Shown here one piece after another: positions 41,353-50,177 of a DNA stretch of 64,000 bases (position 1 is the stretch's first letter; every line of letters starts with the position of its first letter). The position numbers were made by a program, and so were the translations under genes. The stretch is from Streptomyces tendae (GTDB taxonomy: Bacteria; Actinomycetota; Actinomycetes; Streptomycetales; Streptomycetaceae). Below the pieces are notes generated by a model. The model saw only the letters and a program-made list of their open reading frames with translations, was not told where the DNA came from and searched no databases. The stretch lies in assembly GCF_014650435.1 (NCBI RefSeq), contig NZ_BMUY01000005.1, forward strand, positions 62,001 to 126,000, given 5' to 3'.

Positions 41353-42966
41353 CTACGCGTCGCGGGCGCGCCGACCGCGCACACCGACACCGACAGCCCA
41401 GCCGAGCCCGCCGGCGGCGACCAGTACCAGGGCGATCTCGGGCGCCACGCCGAGGCGGGTGGCGGGCGTCTCGGAGGAGCGCAGGGGGACCTCCTGGACC
41501 AGGGAGTCCGCCACGAACATGCCGGTCTTCTGGGTGATCCGGCCGTCCGGCATGATGATCGCGCTGACGCCGCTGGTCACCGGGACGGTCACGGTCCGGC
41601 TGTGCTCGACCGCGCGGATCCGGGACATGGCGAGCTGCTGGTAGGTCATCTCGCTGCGGTCGAAGGTCGCGTTGTTGCTGGGCACGGAGATCATCCGGGC
41701 GCCGTCGGTGACCTCGGAGCGCACGGCCCAGTCGAAGGCCGCCTCGTAGCAGGTCACCAGGCCGACCTTGGTGCCGGCCATGGTGAACACACCGGGTTCG
41801 GTACCCCTGCTGAAGTCCCGGCTGACCATGGAGGTCCACTCGTCGTTGATCGCCCCGATGAGCGAGCGCAGGGGCAGGTACTCGCCGAAGGGCTGGATCT
41901 GCCGCTTGTCGTAGGTGTCGACGGGGCCCTTGTCCGGGTCCCACAGGATCTGCTCGTTGAGCAGCTTGCCGTCGCGTTCCACGACGCCGCCGACCGAGAT
42001 GGGTGCGCCGATCGCCTTGGCGGCCCCGTCGATGATCCTGCGGGCGTCGGCGTTGGCGAAGGGATCGATGTCCGAGGAGTTCTCCGGCCAGAGGACGAAG
42101 TCGGGGCGTGCCACCTTGCCCGCCTTCACGTCGGCGGCCAGGCGCAGTGTCTCGCGCGCGTGGTAGTCGAGTACGGCCCGGCGCTGGGCGTTGAAGCCGA
42201 GACCCGCACGGGGCACGTTGCCCTGGACCACGGCGACGGTCGCGGTGCCGTCCTCCGCCTCGTCGCTGACCAGCGGCCGGGCGGCCACGGCGCCCACCAC
42301 GGGCACGGCAACCGCGAGCAGGGCCACCGCCGCGGCCCCGCGGCGCACCTCGCCGCCGCTGCGCGCCCGGACGGCCAGGCGCACGGCTTCGCAGAGGCCG
42401 AAGCCGCACAGGACGACCGCGAAACCGAGCACCGGTGTGCCGCCGGCCGCGGCGAGCGGGAGGAACACGCCGTCCGCCTGTCCGAACGCGATCTTGCCCC
42501 AGGGGAAGCCCTCGAAGGGCACCCTCGCGCGTGCCGCCTCTCCGGCGGTCCACAGCGCCGCCGCCCACACCGGCCACCCGGGCAGCTTGGACACCGCGGC
42601 GACTCCCGCGCCGACGGCCGCCACGAAGAGTGCCTCGATCGCGGCCAGGGCGAGCCAGGGGCCGGGGCCGACCTCCACGCCGGTCCACACCAGCAGGGGC
42701 AGCAGGAAGCCGAGGCCGAAGAGGTAGCCGAGGCCGAGGCCCGCCTTCCAGCCACGGCCGCGCAGCACCCAGCCGAAGACGGCGAAGGCCGGCAGCGCGA
42801 GCCACCACAGGGTGCGCGGCGGGAAGCTGACGTAGAGGAGCACTCCGGAGAGCGCCGCGGCGGCGGCCGGGACGAGGCGCACGAGCCGTGCGGCGGCCCG
42901 GGAGGCGGGCGTGGTCCGCGGCTGTGTCCGGTCCGACTCGCCGACGGAGGTTGCGGTGGCTGTCAC
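41353..42966 (-). CDS. lnt: apolipoprotein N-acyltransferase
   Basis: A 537-residue membrane enzyme that adds the third acyl chain to the N-terminal cysteine of lipoproteins. About eight hydrophobic helices fill residues 30-250, then a nitrilase-like domain faces the outside. The catalytic triad is visible: Glu295 in VLWPENSSDID, Lys354 in YDKRQIQPFGEYLP and Cys406 in GLVTCYEAAFD, with spacing close to E. coli Lnt. Streptomyces often carry two Lnt proteins; this one has all active residues. The GTG start was chosen as the last one before the hydrophobic region with a G-rich ribosome site; an upstream extension would be Arg-rich and unlike the family. Confidence 0.93.
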   Translation of the reverse strand: MTATATSVGESDRTQPRTTPASRAAARLVRLVPAAAAALSGVLLYVSFPPRTLWWLALPAFAVFGWVLRGRGWKAGLGLGYLFGLGFLLPLLVWTGVEVGPGPWLALAAIEALFVAAVGAGVAAVSKLPGWPVWAAALWTAGEAARARVPFEGFPWGKIAFGQADGVFLPLAAAGGTPVLGFAVVLCGFGLCEAVRLAVRARSGGEVRRGAAAVALLAVAVPVVGAVAARPLVSDEAEDGTATVAVVQGNVPRAGLGFNAQRRAVLDYHARETLRLAADVKAGKVARPDFVLWPENSSDIDPFANADARRIIDGAAKAIGAPISVGGVVERDGKLLNEQILWDPDKGPVDTYDKRQIQPFGEYLPLRSLIGAINDEWTSMVSRDFSRGTEPGVFTMAGTKVGLVTCYEAAFDWAVRSEVTDGARMISVPSNNATFDRSEMTYQQLAMSRIRAVEHSRTVTVPVTSGVSAIIMPDGRITQKTGMFVADSLVQEVPLRSSETPATRLGVAPEIALVLVAAGGLGWAVGVGVRGRRARDA

Positions 42967-43187
42967 CCCCCGGAGTGTACGGCGGGTGACCTGGCCGCGG
43001 ACAGGACGGTCCGGGGACGCCGGGGGCCGTGCGGAGCCCGTGCCGCATCGTTTCGCCACAACCGGGTGCCGACCGGTCCCCAATCCGCCGACCAGCCGTT
43101 ACGGTGTGGCCGAGCCCCGGTCGCCGGCCCGATTCCGCCGGGCGGCGGGGGCCCGTCAGGTCGGGGGCGACGCGGGCGGGGGGCACG

Positions 43188-44273
43188 GTGGGTGCGAGGG
43201 GGACGGCGTCTGCGGCCGATGCGGTCGCGGACGGCGAGAGACGCGGCGGCGCGGACACGGCGGGGATGGTGGTCCTCGCGGCCTGCGCCTCCTGGTCGCT
43301 GATCACCGCTGCCGCGCGCGACGGGCGCCCGGAGGGCGTGCTGCTCGCGGTGCTGGCCGTGGCCGCCGGTTACGCCGCGGGACGGATCGGCGGGGCACTG
43401 CTGCCGGTCGCCGCGCCCGGTGCGGCGGCGCTGGCCGGGGTCGCCCTGACGGTCGCCGTCCCGCATCTCGCGCCGGGGCCGCGGATCACCGCACCGCTCG
43501 GGCACGCCGGTGCGACGGCCGCTCTGCTCGCGCTGTCGGCGGGTGCCGCGTGCTGCGGGGCATGGGCCGGCGGGGTGCCGGCCGTGCGGGTCGCGTTACG
43601 GCTGCTGGCCGTGGGGATCGCCGTGACCGCGGCCGTACTGGGCTCGGTGGTCGGTTGTGTCGCCTGTGTACTGGTGCTGCTGTGCTCGCTCGCCGCGGGG
43701 CGCGTCCGCCGGCGCGGCGCGGGAATCGCCGGGCTGGGTCTGGCCGCGGGCCTGGTGACCGGCCTGAGCTGGGCGGTTCCGGGCGGCTTCGGGCCGGACG
43801 GGTTCGCCGCGTCCCTGGAGGGGCAGCTGACCTCCCATCGCGTCCGGTTGTGGAGCGACGCGCTGGACTTGCTGCGGGGGGACCCGGCCCTGGGGGTGGG
43901 ACCGGGACGCTTCGGGGCGCTGAGCCCCACGGCCGCCGAGGCCCCGTCGCCGGACGGCCGGCCGCACTCGGCGGTGTGGCAGCAGGCGGCGGAACAGGGG
44001 GTGGTGGGTGTCGTGCTGCTGGCAGCGGCCTTCGGCTGGGTGCTGTACGCGCTGTGGCGCTCGCCGCGTCCCACACCGGTCGTCCTCACCGCCGGTGTGG
44101 CCCTCACGGCGCTCGCGGCGATCGCCGCCGTCGGCAACGCGCTGAGCTTCACCGCGGTGCCGCTGGGCGCGGGACTCCTCGCGGGACTGGCCACGGCCCG
44201 CCCCTTCACCGCGGAGGCGCCGCCGGCACGGTGCGCGGAGACCCGGCCGCGGGACGGCCGGCTGCCCGGCTGA
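43188..44273 (+). CDS. O-antigen ligase-like membrane protein with a TTA codon
   Basis: A protein of about 361 residues with many hydrophobic helices. The C-terminal half holds a Wzy/O-antigen-ligase-like pattern, HRVRLWSDALDLLRGDPALG then VGPGRFGAL, followed by HSAVWQQAAEQGVVGVVLL. Members join or polymerise glycans on the outer face of the membrane, but many Streptomyces homologs are unstudied. The start is uncertain: this GTG has GGGGGG upstream, and ATG 43266 just before the first helix is a good alternative. Codon 137 (43596-43598) is TTA, so translation should need the bldA tRNA and be limited to later growth or development. Confidence 0.75.
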   Translation: MGARGTASAADAVADGERRGGADTAGMVVLAACASWSLITAAARDGRPEGVLLAVLAVAAGYAAGRIGGALLPVAAPGAAALAGVALTVAVPHLAPGPRITAPLGHAGATAALLALSAGAACCGAWAGGVPAVRVALRLLAVGIAVTAAVLGSVVGCVACVLVLLCSLAAGRVRRRGAGIAGLGLAAGLVTGLSWAVPGGFGPDGFAASLEGQLTSHRVRLWSDALDLLRGDPALGVGPGRFGALSPTAAEAPSPDGRPHSAVWQQAAEQGVVGVVLLAAAFGWVLYALWRSPRPTPVVLTAGVALTALAAIAAVGNALSFTAVPLGAGLLAGLATARPFTAEAPPARCAETRPRDGRLPG

Positions 44274-44305
44274 GGACCGTACGGCCGGATCCCACCACGG
44301 GGCGT

Positions 44306-44866
44306 TCAGTGGGCCGGGCCCGGCGCCTTCGGACGCAGTCGGTCCTTGATGACCTGGACGGCCGCCTCCGCGTCGTCCACGGTGATCGTGAAGGTGTGGC
44401 CGTCCCCCAGCCGCAGGATCAGGCCCTCACCGCGGCGCACGACGACGGCCGTACCCCGCTCCGGGCGCCACCGGTAGCCCCAGCCGCCCCAGTGGCGCGG
44501 TGTGACGTGCGGCGCGAACTCGGCGCCGACGACGTGCGAAAGGGGGATGCGGCGGCGGGGCACGCCGATGTGGCCGCAGCGCACTTCGAGGCACTCCTCG
44601 TCGACTCTCAGCGCGACGTGCACGAACGCGAGCGTGCCGAACAGGACCAGCAGTCCCGCCGCGATGCAGCCGACCACGGCCATGGCGAGCGGGGCGACGC
44701 CGGACTCCCAGGCCGATTCGACGGCCAGGGCGATGCCGAGCGCCATGCAGGCGGCGCCGATGAGCGCCAGGAACCACTGGACCCGGCTGGTGGCACGGCC
44801 GGTCCAGACGTTGGGCTGCGGGACGGTCTCGCCGTGGCGATGCCTCATGGCTATGAGGTTACTCAT
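44306..44866 (-). CDS. two-helix membrane protein with PH-like domain
   Basis: A 186-residue protein. Two helices (WFLALIGAACMALGIALAV; APLAMAVVGCIAAGLLVLFG) are followed by an approximately 90-residue cytosolic beta domain with EEWLEV-like DEECLEVRCGHIGVPRRRIP, HWGGWGYRWRPERGTAVVVR and a final DDAEAAVQVIKDRL helix. This is the layout of actinobacterial bacterial-PH (DUF304/YdbS-like) membrane proteins of unknown role. The start MSNLIAM lacks a strong ribosome site; a later in-frame ATG (MRHRHGE) is possible. No operon partner. Confidence 0.72.
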   Translation of the reverse strand: MSNLIAMRHRHGETVPQPNVWTGRATSRVQWFLALIGAACMALGIALAVESAWESGVAPLAMAVVGCIAAGLLVLFGTLAFVHVALRVDEECLEVRCGHIGVPRRRIPLSHVVGAEFAPHVTPRHWGGWGYRWRPERGTAVVVRRGEGLILRLGDGHTFTITVDDAEAAVQVIKDRLRPKAPGPAH

Positions 44867-44927
44867 GTTTCGCTGCGCGGGTACCTCGTCGCGCAGGGTG
44901 ACTGGGCCGACCGGGCGGAACGGCGCG

Positions 44928-45713
44928 TCAGCCGGCCGGGGTGACCGCGCGCAGGAGCCGGCCCTCGTCGTAGGCCAGCGCGGGCGGGGGCAGGGTGCCC
45001 TCGCGTCCGCTCAGCAGGACGGTCAGGGTGCCCTCGGCCGGGGCGCCCGGCTCGGGGCGGGCTCCGATCCGGCGCAGCGCCTGGGCGGCCACCGCCCCGG
45101 CGGAACCGTGCAGGGCCAGGCGCGGGGCGTCGGGGCGCTGCACGGCCGCGCGGATGCGTTCGGCGACGAGTTCGTAATGGGTGCAGCCCAGGACGATGGT
45201 CGTCACGTCGCCGGGTGTGAGGGCGGCCGCGGCGGCCACGGTCTCGGTGATCGCCGTCTCGTCGGCGTGCTCGACGGCGTCGGCGAGTCCCGGGCACGGC
45301 ACCTCGGTGACCGTCGCGCCGCCGGCGAAGTCCTCGATCAGGCGCCGTTGGTAGGGGCTGCCGGTGGTGGCCGGTGTCGCCCAGATCGCCACGGGGCCAC
45401 CGCCGGCCGCCGCGGGCTTGATCGCCGGCACGGTGCCGATGACGGGCACCCCGGGCTCCAGCCGGGCGCGCAGGGCGGGCAGTGCGTGCACCGTGGCGGT
45501 GTTGCAGCCGACGATCAGGGCGTCCGGACGATGCGCGGCGGCCGCCTCGGCCACGGCGAGGGCACGGCGGGTCAGGTCCTCCGGCGTGCGCGGGCCCCAG
45601 GGCATTCCGTCGGGGTCCAGGGAGAGGATGAGATCGGCGTCCGGTCGCAGCCGCCGTACCGCGGCGGTCGCCGCCAGCAGACCGATTCCGGAGTCCATGA
45701 GCGCGATCTTCAC
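44928..45713 (-). CDS. aspartate/glutamate racemase-family protein (MurI-like)
   Basis: A 261-residue Asp/Glu racemase-fold protein. The two catalytic cysteines are Cys70 in IVGCNTATVHALP and Cys177 in VLGCTHYELVAE; the N-terminal DSGIGLLA corresponds to the DSGxGGL motif of MurI, with one Gly changed to Leu. Glutamate racemase makes D-glutamate for peptidoglycan. Streptomyces normally have a canonical murI elsewhere; the altered DSG motif and short length suggest that this is a paralog, either a second racemase or a related amino-acid racemase. No operon. Confidence 0.82.
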   Translation of the reverse strand: MKIALMDSGIGLLAATAAVRRLRPDADLILSLDPDGMPWGPRTPEDLTRRALAVAEAAAAHRPDALIVGCNTATVHALPALRARLEPGVPVIGTVPAIKPAAAGGGPVAIWATPATTGSPYQRRLIEDFAGGATVTEVPCPGLADAVEHADETAITETVAAAAALTPGDVTTIVLGCTHYELVAERIRAAVQRPDAPRLALHGSAGAVAAQALRRIGARPEPGAPAEGTLTVLLSGREGTLPPPALAYDEGRLLRAVTPAG

Positions 45714-45770
45714 CCGGCCACCATAGACGATGCGCCGTTACCGGCCGGTGCCGTGGGGCAGACTGCGCAC

Positions 45771-47015
45771 GTGAGCGCCGATGTGTGGACTTCCGTCGTG
45801 ACCGTCGTGGCAGCCCTCTCCCTGGCCACCTGGATGTGGCTGCTGCTCGCCCGGGGCTTCTTCTGGCGTACCGACGTCAGACTTCCGGCCCGGGAGGAGC
45901 CCGAAGCCTGGCCCTCGGTGTGCGTGGTCGTCCCGGCGCGCGACGAGGCGGCGGTGCTGCCCGCGAGCCTGCCGTCCCTGCTCGCCCAGGACTATCCGGG
46001 GCGGGCCGAGGTCTTCCTGATCGACGACGGCAGTACGGACGGCACGGGTGAGCTGGCGTGCGAGCTGGCCCGGCGGCACGAAGGACTGCCGCTGACCGTG
46101 GCCTCGCCCGGGGAGCCGCCCGCCGGCTGGACGGGCAAGCTGTGGGCGGTGCGGCACGGCATCGGTCTGGCACGCGCGCGTGAGCCGGAGTACCTGCTGC
46201 TGACGGACGCCGACATCGCGCACGCTCCGGACAGTCTGCGCGGCTTGGTGTCGGCAGCCGGCACCGGAGGTTTCGACGTCGTCTCGCAGATGGCCCGGCT
46301 GCGGGTGGAGAGCGTCTGGGAGCGGCTCGTGGTGCCGGCCTTCGTCTACTTCTTCGCCCAGCTGTACCCGTTCCGGTGGATCGGCGGCGGCCGCGCGCGA
46401 AGCGGGGACAGCAAGGGTCGCGAGGAGCGGAAGGCGACGCGCACGGCGGCCGCGGCGGGCGGTTGTGTGCTGCTGCGGGCCGACGCCGCCGAGCGGGCTC
46501 GGATCCCGGACGCCATCCGGCACGCCGTCATCGACGACGTGGCCCTCGCCCGCGCGGTCAAGGGCACCGGCGGCCGGGTCTGGCTGGGCCTGGCCGAACG
46601 GGTGGACAGCGTGCGTCCGTATCCGCGGCTGCACGACCTGTGGCGGATGGTCTCGCGCAGCGCGTACGCGCAGTTGCGGCACAACCCGCTGGTGCTCGCC
46701 GGTACGGTGCTCGGCCTGGCGCTGGTGTACCTGGTGCCGCCCGCGGCGGTGCTGGTCGGCCTGGCGGCGGGGCAGGGCCCGGCCGCCCTGCTGGGCGCCG
46801 CCGCCTGGCTGGTGATGGCGGGGACGTATCTGCCGATGCTGCGCTACTACCGGCAGCCCCTGTGGCTCGCGCCGCTGCTGCCGTTCACCGCGTTCCTCTA
46901 CCTCCTGATGACGGTCGACTCGGCGGTGCAGCACTACCGGGGACGGGGCGCGGCCTGGAAGGGCCGCACCTACGCCCGTCCGGACGCCGTGCCCGAGGAG
47001 GGCCGAGCAGGCTGA
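45771..47015 (+). CDS. hpnB: glycosyltransferase, HpnB type
   Basis: A 414-residue membrane-bound family 2 glycosyltransferase. After an N-terminal helix (VVTVVAALSLATWMWLLLARG) the GT-A domain has SVCVVVPARDEAAVLPASL, LIDDGSTDGTGE, LLLTDADIAHAP (DxD) and VIDDVALARAVKGTGG. PPAGWTGKLWAV and three C-terminal helices match the hopene-associated glycosyltransferase HpnB. In Streptomyces hopanoids appear with sporulation, but hpnB is often, as here, away from the squalene-hopene cyclase cluster. The acceptor is not established for the family. GTG start; the ribosome site is weak. Confidence 0.85.
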   Translation: MSADVWTSVVTVVAALSLATWMWLLLARGFFWRTDVRLPAREEPEAWPSVCVVVPARDEAAVLPASLPSLLAQDYPGRAEVFLIDDGSTDGTGELACELARRHEGLPLTVASPGEPPAGWTGKLWAVRHGIGLARAREPEYLLLTDADIAHAPDSLRGLVSAAGTGGFDVVSQMARLRVESVWERLVVPAFVYFFAQLYPFRWIGGGRARSGDSKGREERKATRTAAAAGGCVLLRADAAERARIPDAIRHAVIDDVALARAVKGTGGRVWLGLAERVDSVRPYPRLHDLWRMVSRSAYAQLRHNPLVLAGTVLGLALVYLVPPAAVLVGLAAGQGPAALLGAAAWLVMAGTYLPMLRYYRQPLWLAPLLPFTAFLYLLMTVDSAVQHYRGRGAAWKGRTYARPDAVPEEGRAG

Positions 47016-47031
47016 GCGCCCAAGGGGCGGG

Positions 47032-48357
47032 TCATTTCCGGCCGGGTGTCCAGTTCATGCCCCAGCCGTAGGCGTAGTCGACCGTCCGCTGCGGGCTCAC
47101 GCCGCGGTCCGGCACCAGGTAGCGGGCCTCGCGCTGGACGACGAGGTCGCTTCCGGTGTTGGTGATCAGCGCGAGGGCGCACACCGTCGAGGGCACGGTG
47201 CACTCGTCGAGCGAGAAGTCGACCGGGGCGCCGTACTGCGGCTGGAGGGTGACCGTGGCGTGCAGGTCGGCGAAGGAGCGGGCGCCCTCGTAGATGGTGA
47301 CGAAGACGAGGATGCGCCTGAAGTACCGCTGGTGGTCGAGGCTGATGGTGAGGTTCTCGCCGGTCGACACGGCGCCGGTGCGGTCGTCGCCGTCGAGGTG
47401 GATGAACGGCGGCTGGTGCAGCGCCCCGAAGGCGTTGCCGAGCGCCTGGACGACGCCCTTGCTGCCGTCGCTCAGTTCGTACAGGCAGCACAGGTCGAGG
47501 TCGAGGTCGTCGTGCATGGCGACCGGGCGGCCGAGCTTGCGGGCCCAGCCCGAGAACTGCTTGCGCACCTGCCAGTTGAGGTTCACGCGCATGGCGCCGG
47601 AGGTGCCGCCCTGCTTGGTCAGCGAGACGGAGGGCGCCGCCTTGGTGAGCGTGACCTTGGTCAGCCGGACCGGTTCGGCGGACGGAGCGGGCGGCGCGGT
47701 CGCCGGTGGCGGTGGGGGCGCCGTGACGGGGTGGGCCGGCGGTGCGGGCGGGGCCGTCGGCGCCGGCTGGGCGGGCGCGGGCGGTGCGGGCGCGGGCGCG
47801 GGCGCGGGCGGGGTAGCCGGAGGTGCGTGCTGCGGTTCGTCCACCGAGATGCCGTAGTCCGTGGCCAGTCCCTCGAGCCCGCTGTCGTATCCCTGTCCGA
47901 CGGCGCGGAACTTCCAGGCGCCCTGGCGGCGGTAGAACTCGCCGAGCACGAAGGCCGTCTCGACACTCGCGCCCGGGTTGTCGAAGCGGGCCACGACGGT
48001 GTTCTGCGCGGTGTCGCGCACCTCGATGTACAGATCGGGCACCCGCCCGAAGGGTCCGCCGTCCGAGGACGCGGCGAGGATCACGGTCTCGATCGCGGGC
48101 TCCACGCGCGCGAGGTCGACGAGCAGGCTGTCGGTCACCCGGCCGCCGGCGTCCCGCTTGCCCTCGTGGCGGACCGCTCCGGAGGCGTGGGCCGGCTGGT
48201 TGTAGAAAACGAAGTCCGCGTCGGACCGGACCTTGCCGCCGACCAGCAGGAGGGCGGAGGCGTCCGCGTCGGGTACGCCGGGTCCGGACCGCCAGCCCAG
48301 TTCGACCCGCAGTGCCGTGGCCGGCACCGGGGTGTTGGATCCTTTCGACATTGACAT
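47032..48357 (-). CDS. tandem TerD-domain protein with Pro/Ala linker
   Basis: A 441-residue stress protein. The N-terminal TerD domain (about 1-165) has [27 protein letters not shown] and the Ca-binding-type [14 protein letters not shown], then [16 protein letters not shown]. An 80-residue Pro/Ala linker follows, and the C-terminal domain (about 245-441) is TerA-like, with [18 protein letters not shown] and [17 protein letters not shown]. TerD-family proteins bind Ca2+ and take part in tellurite, phage and morphology phenotypes, but this one is outside a complete ter operon. The start MSMSKG has GGGGGCGG upstream, better than a GTG 5 codons earlier. Confidence 0.9.
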   Translation of the reverse strand: MSMSKGSNTPVPATALRVELGWRSGPGVPDADASALLLVGGKVRSDADFVFYNQPAHASGAVRHEGKRDAGGRVTDSLLVDLARVEPAIETVILAASSDGGPFGRVPDLYIEVRDTAQNTVVARFDNPGASVETAFVLGEFYRRQGAWKFRAVGQGYDSGLEGLATDYGISVDEPQHAPPATPPAPAPAPAPPAPAQPAPTAPPAPPAHPVTAPPPPPATAPPAPSAEPVRLTKVTLTKAAPSVSLTKQGGTSGAMRVNLNWQVRKQFSGWARKLGRPVAMHDDLDLDLCCLYELSDGSKGVVQALGNAFGALHQPPFIHLDGDDRTGAVSTGENLTISLDHQRYFRRILVFVTIYEGARSFADLHATVTLQPQYGAPVDFSLDECTVPSTVCALALITNTGSDLVVQREARYLVPDRGVSPQRTVDYAYGWGMNWTPGRK

Positions 48358-48646
48358 GTCCGCCCCCATCACGTGTCACCGAGCCGGGTGATCTCCCGGC
48401 GAATCGTCGAGTTCCTGACGCACAACCTATTCTCCGGGCCGCCCGCCCTTGAAGAAGAGTCCGGCAGAAGGTTCGGTCAACCGCCGGTAACCCGCCCGGA
48501 ACTCGGCCTTTACCGCAAAATCGCGCGCCCCGACGCCCCTTTTTCCCAAGTTCGCTCGCATTGGGGATGCCCGGTCACTGCGGACACGGAAAACAACCCT
48601 CTTATCGGTCTCCCCAACCAGCACATCGTGGGCTTAACTTATGGCC

Positions 48647-49090
48647 ATGACCTCCCCCCGCTCCACTTATGGCGGCGGCTACTACTCCGCCTCCTTCCCG
48701 GACACCCCGATCTACGACTCGCTCGTGGCCGAACGGGGCACACCGCAGATCGCCCCGATCCGGGTCCCCGCCGCGTACGACATGCCGAGCAGCAGCCATC
48801 TGCCCGCGCTGCCGTCCGCCCTGCCCGCCCTGCCCGCGGGCCCCTCGCAGCCCAACTACGGATACCCGCAGCAGGCCCCGCAGCCCGCCCCGCTGCAGCA
48901 GGCCCCCGCCGCGTACATCCCGCACCAGGCGACCGCGCCACGCGGATACCCCGGCCCCCAGCAGCCGCAGCAGCCCCGCCCGGCCGCGCCCGGCCCCGCG
49001 GGATACGAGGCGATGCGCCCCGCGGCTCCCCGGCCGGCCCCCGCGCCGTACCAGGATCCGTACAACCAGCAGCAGTACCGCGGCTACTGA
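48647..49090 (+). CDS. Pro/Gln/Tyr-rich DUF6643-like protein
   Basis: A 147-residue low-complexity protein. A conserved N-terminus (TSPRSTYGGGYYSASFPDTP, IYDSLVAERGTPQIAPIRVP) leads into a Pro/Gln/Ala tail with PQQAPQPAPLQQAP and ending DPYNQQQYRGY. Proteins of this type are found across Streptomyces as DUF6643 members without known function. A TAACTT hexamer stands 7 bases before the chosen ATG, so the mRNA may begin at or near the start codon (leaderless). An ATG 2 codons earlier is possible. The single divergent neighbour is the TerD protein gene. Confidence 0.8.
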   Translation: MTSPRSTYGGGYYSASFPDTPIYDSLVAERGTPQIAPIRVPAAYDMPSSSHLPALPSALPALPAGPSQPNYGYPQQAPQPAPLQQAPAAYIPHQATAPRGYPGPQQPQQPRPAAPGPAGYEAMRPAAPRPAPAPYQDPYNQQQYRGY

Positions 49091-49132
49091 GCCGTCCTCC
49101 GGGTTGTCGGTGCCACCTGGCACGATGACCCC

Positions 49133-49960
49133 ATGGAGTACGCGCGACTGCAGTCGATCCACGTCCATCCGGTCAAGGCCCTGCGGAGCCTTCCGCTCCA
49201 GGAGGCCGTGGTGGAGCCCTGGGGGCCGGCCGGAGACCGACGCTGGATGCTGATCGACGACGGGGGAAAGGTCGTCACGCAACGCGGGCAGCCGCGCCTC
49301 GCCCTGGCCGCCGCCGAGCTCCTGCCCGGCGGCGGCGTACGGCTGTTCGCGCCCGGCACGGCGCCGTTGACGGTGCCGGTCCCGCGCGCGGTCGGCACCG
49401 TGACGGTGCAGATCTTCCGGGACAAGGTGGAGGCGGTCCCCGCCGACGACGAGGCCGCGCACGCCTGGTGCAGCGCGCTGCTCGGCACCGATGTCCGGCT
49501 GGTGCACCTGGACGATCCCGCCACCCGCCGCCCCGTGGACCCCCGGTACGCAACTCCGGGCGAGACCGTCTCGTTCGCGGACGGCTTTCCGCTGCTGCTG
49601 ACCACCACCGCCTCGCTGGACGCCCTCAACTCCCTGATCGCCGGCGGCGAGCACGCGAACGAGGGCCCGCTGCCCATGAACCGCTTCCGGCCGAACCTGG
49701 TCGTCTCCGGCACCGAGCCCTGGGCCGAGGACACCTGGTCGCGCGTCGCCGTCGGCGAGGTCGTCCTGCGGGTCGCCAAGCCGTGCGGGCGGTGCGTGGT
49801 GACGACCACCGACCAGGGCACCGCGGACCGCGGCGCCGAGCCCCTGCACAGCCTCGGCCGGCACCGACGCATCGACGGCAAACTGGTCTTCGGGCAGAAC
49901 CTGGTCCCCCTCGGCCGCGGCACGGTCCGGGTCGGCGACCCGGTGCGGATCGTCGAGTGA
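49133..49960 (+). CDS. MOSC domain protein
   Basis: A 275-residue MOSC_N plus MOSC protein. The N-terminal beta-barrel domain has IHVHPVKALRSLPLQEA and GPAGDRRWMLIDDGGKVVTQ. The MOSC domain (about 130-270) contains PMNRFRPNLVVSG and the cofactor cysteine motif KPCGRCVVTTTDQGT. Related proteins (YcbX, mARC) hold the molybdenum cofactor and reduce N-hydroxylated compounds. No C-terminal 2Fe-2S ferredoxin domain is present, so an external electron donor would be needed. A single gene. Confidence 0.9.
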   Translation: MEYARLQSIHVHPVKALRSLPLQEAVVEPWGPAGDRRWMLIDDGGKVVTQRGQPRLALAAAELLPGGGVRLFAPGTAPLTVPVPRAVGTVTVQIFRDKVEAVPADDEAAHAWCSALLGTDVRLVHLDDPATRRPVDPRYATPGETVSFADGFPLLLTTTASLDALNSLIAGGEHANEGPLPMNRFRPNLVVSGTEPWAEDTWSRVAVGEVVLRVAKPCGRCVVTTTDQGTADRGAEPLHSLGRHRRIDGKLVFGQNLVPLGRGTVRVGDPVRIVE

Positions 49961-50015
49961 GGCGCCCGCGCTCACCCGGACCGTGCCCGGTTTCCGGACG
50001 AACGGCCCGGTAACG

Positions 50016-50034
50016 GGAACCCGGTACGGGTTCC
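50016..50034. terminator. hairpin downstream of the MOSC gene
   Basis: GGAACCCG and CGGGTTCC pair perfectly around GTA, starting 56 bases after the MOSC stop. It is a probable terminator, since the next gene starts 144 bases further on. Confidence 0.6.
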
Positions 50035-50177
50035 GCGCGTTGGGGTTCGTGAGAGGTTCATGAGAACTCGGCCGTGACGGACCACGAGCGGGGACGGCGC
50101 GCCCCGTGGTCCGGTCCGCCCGGGATCCGCGTGAACGGCTCGACGGGGGTGGAGCGGAGCGGGAAGGGGGTCCGTGT

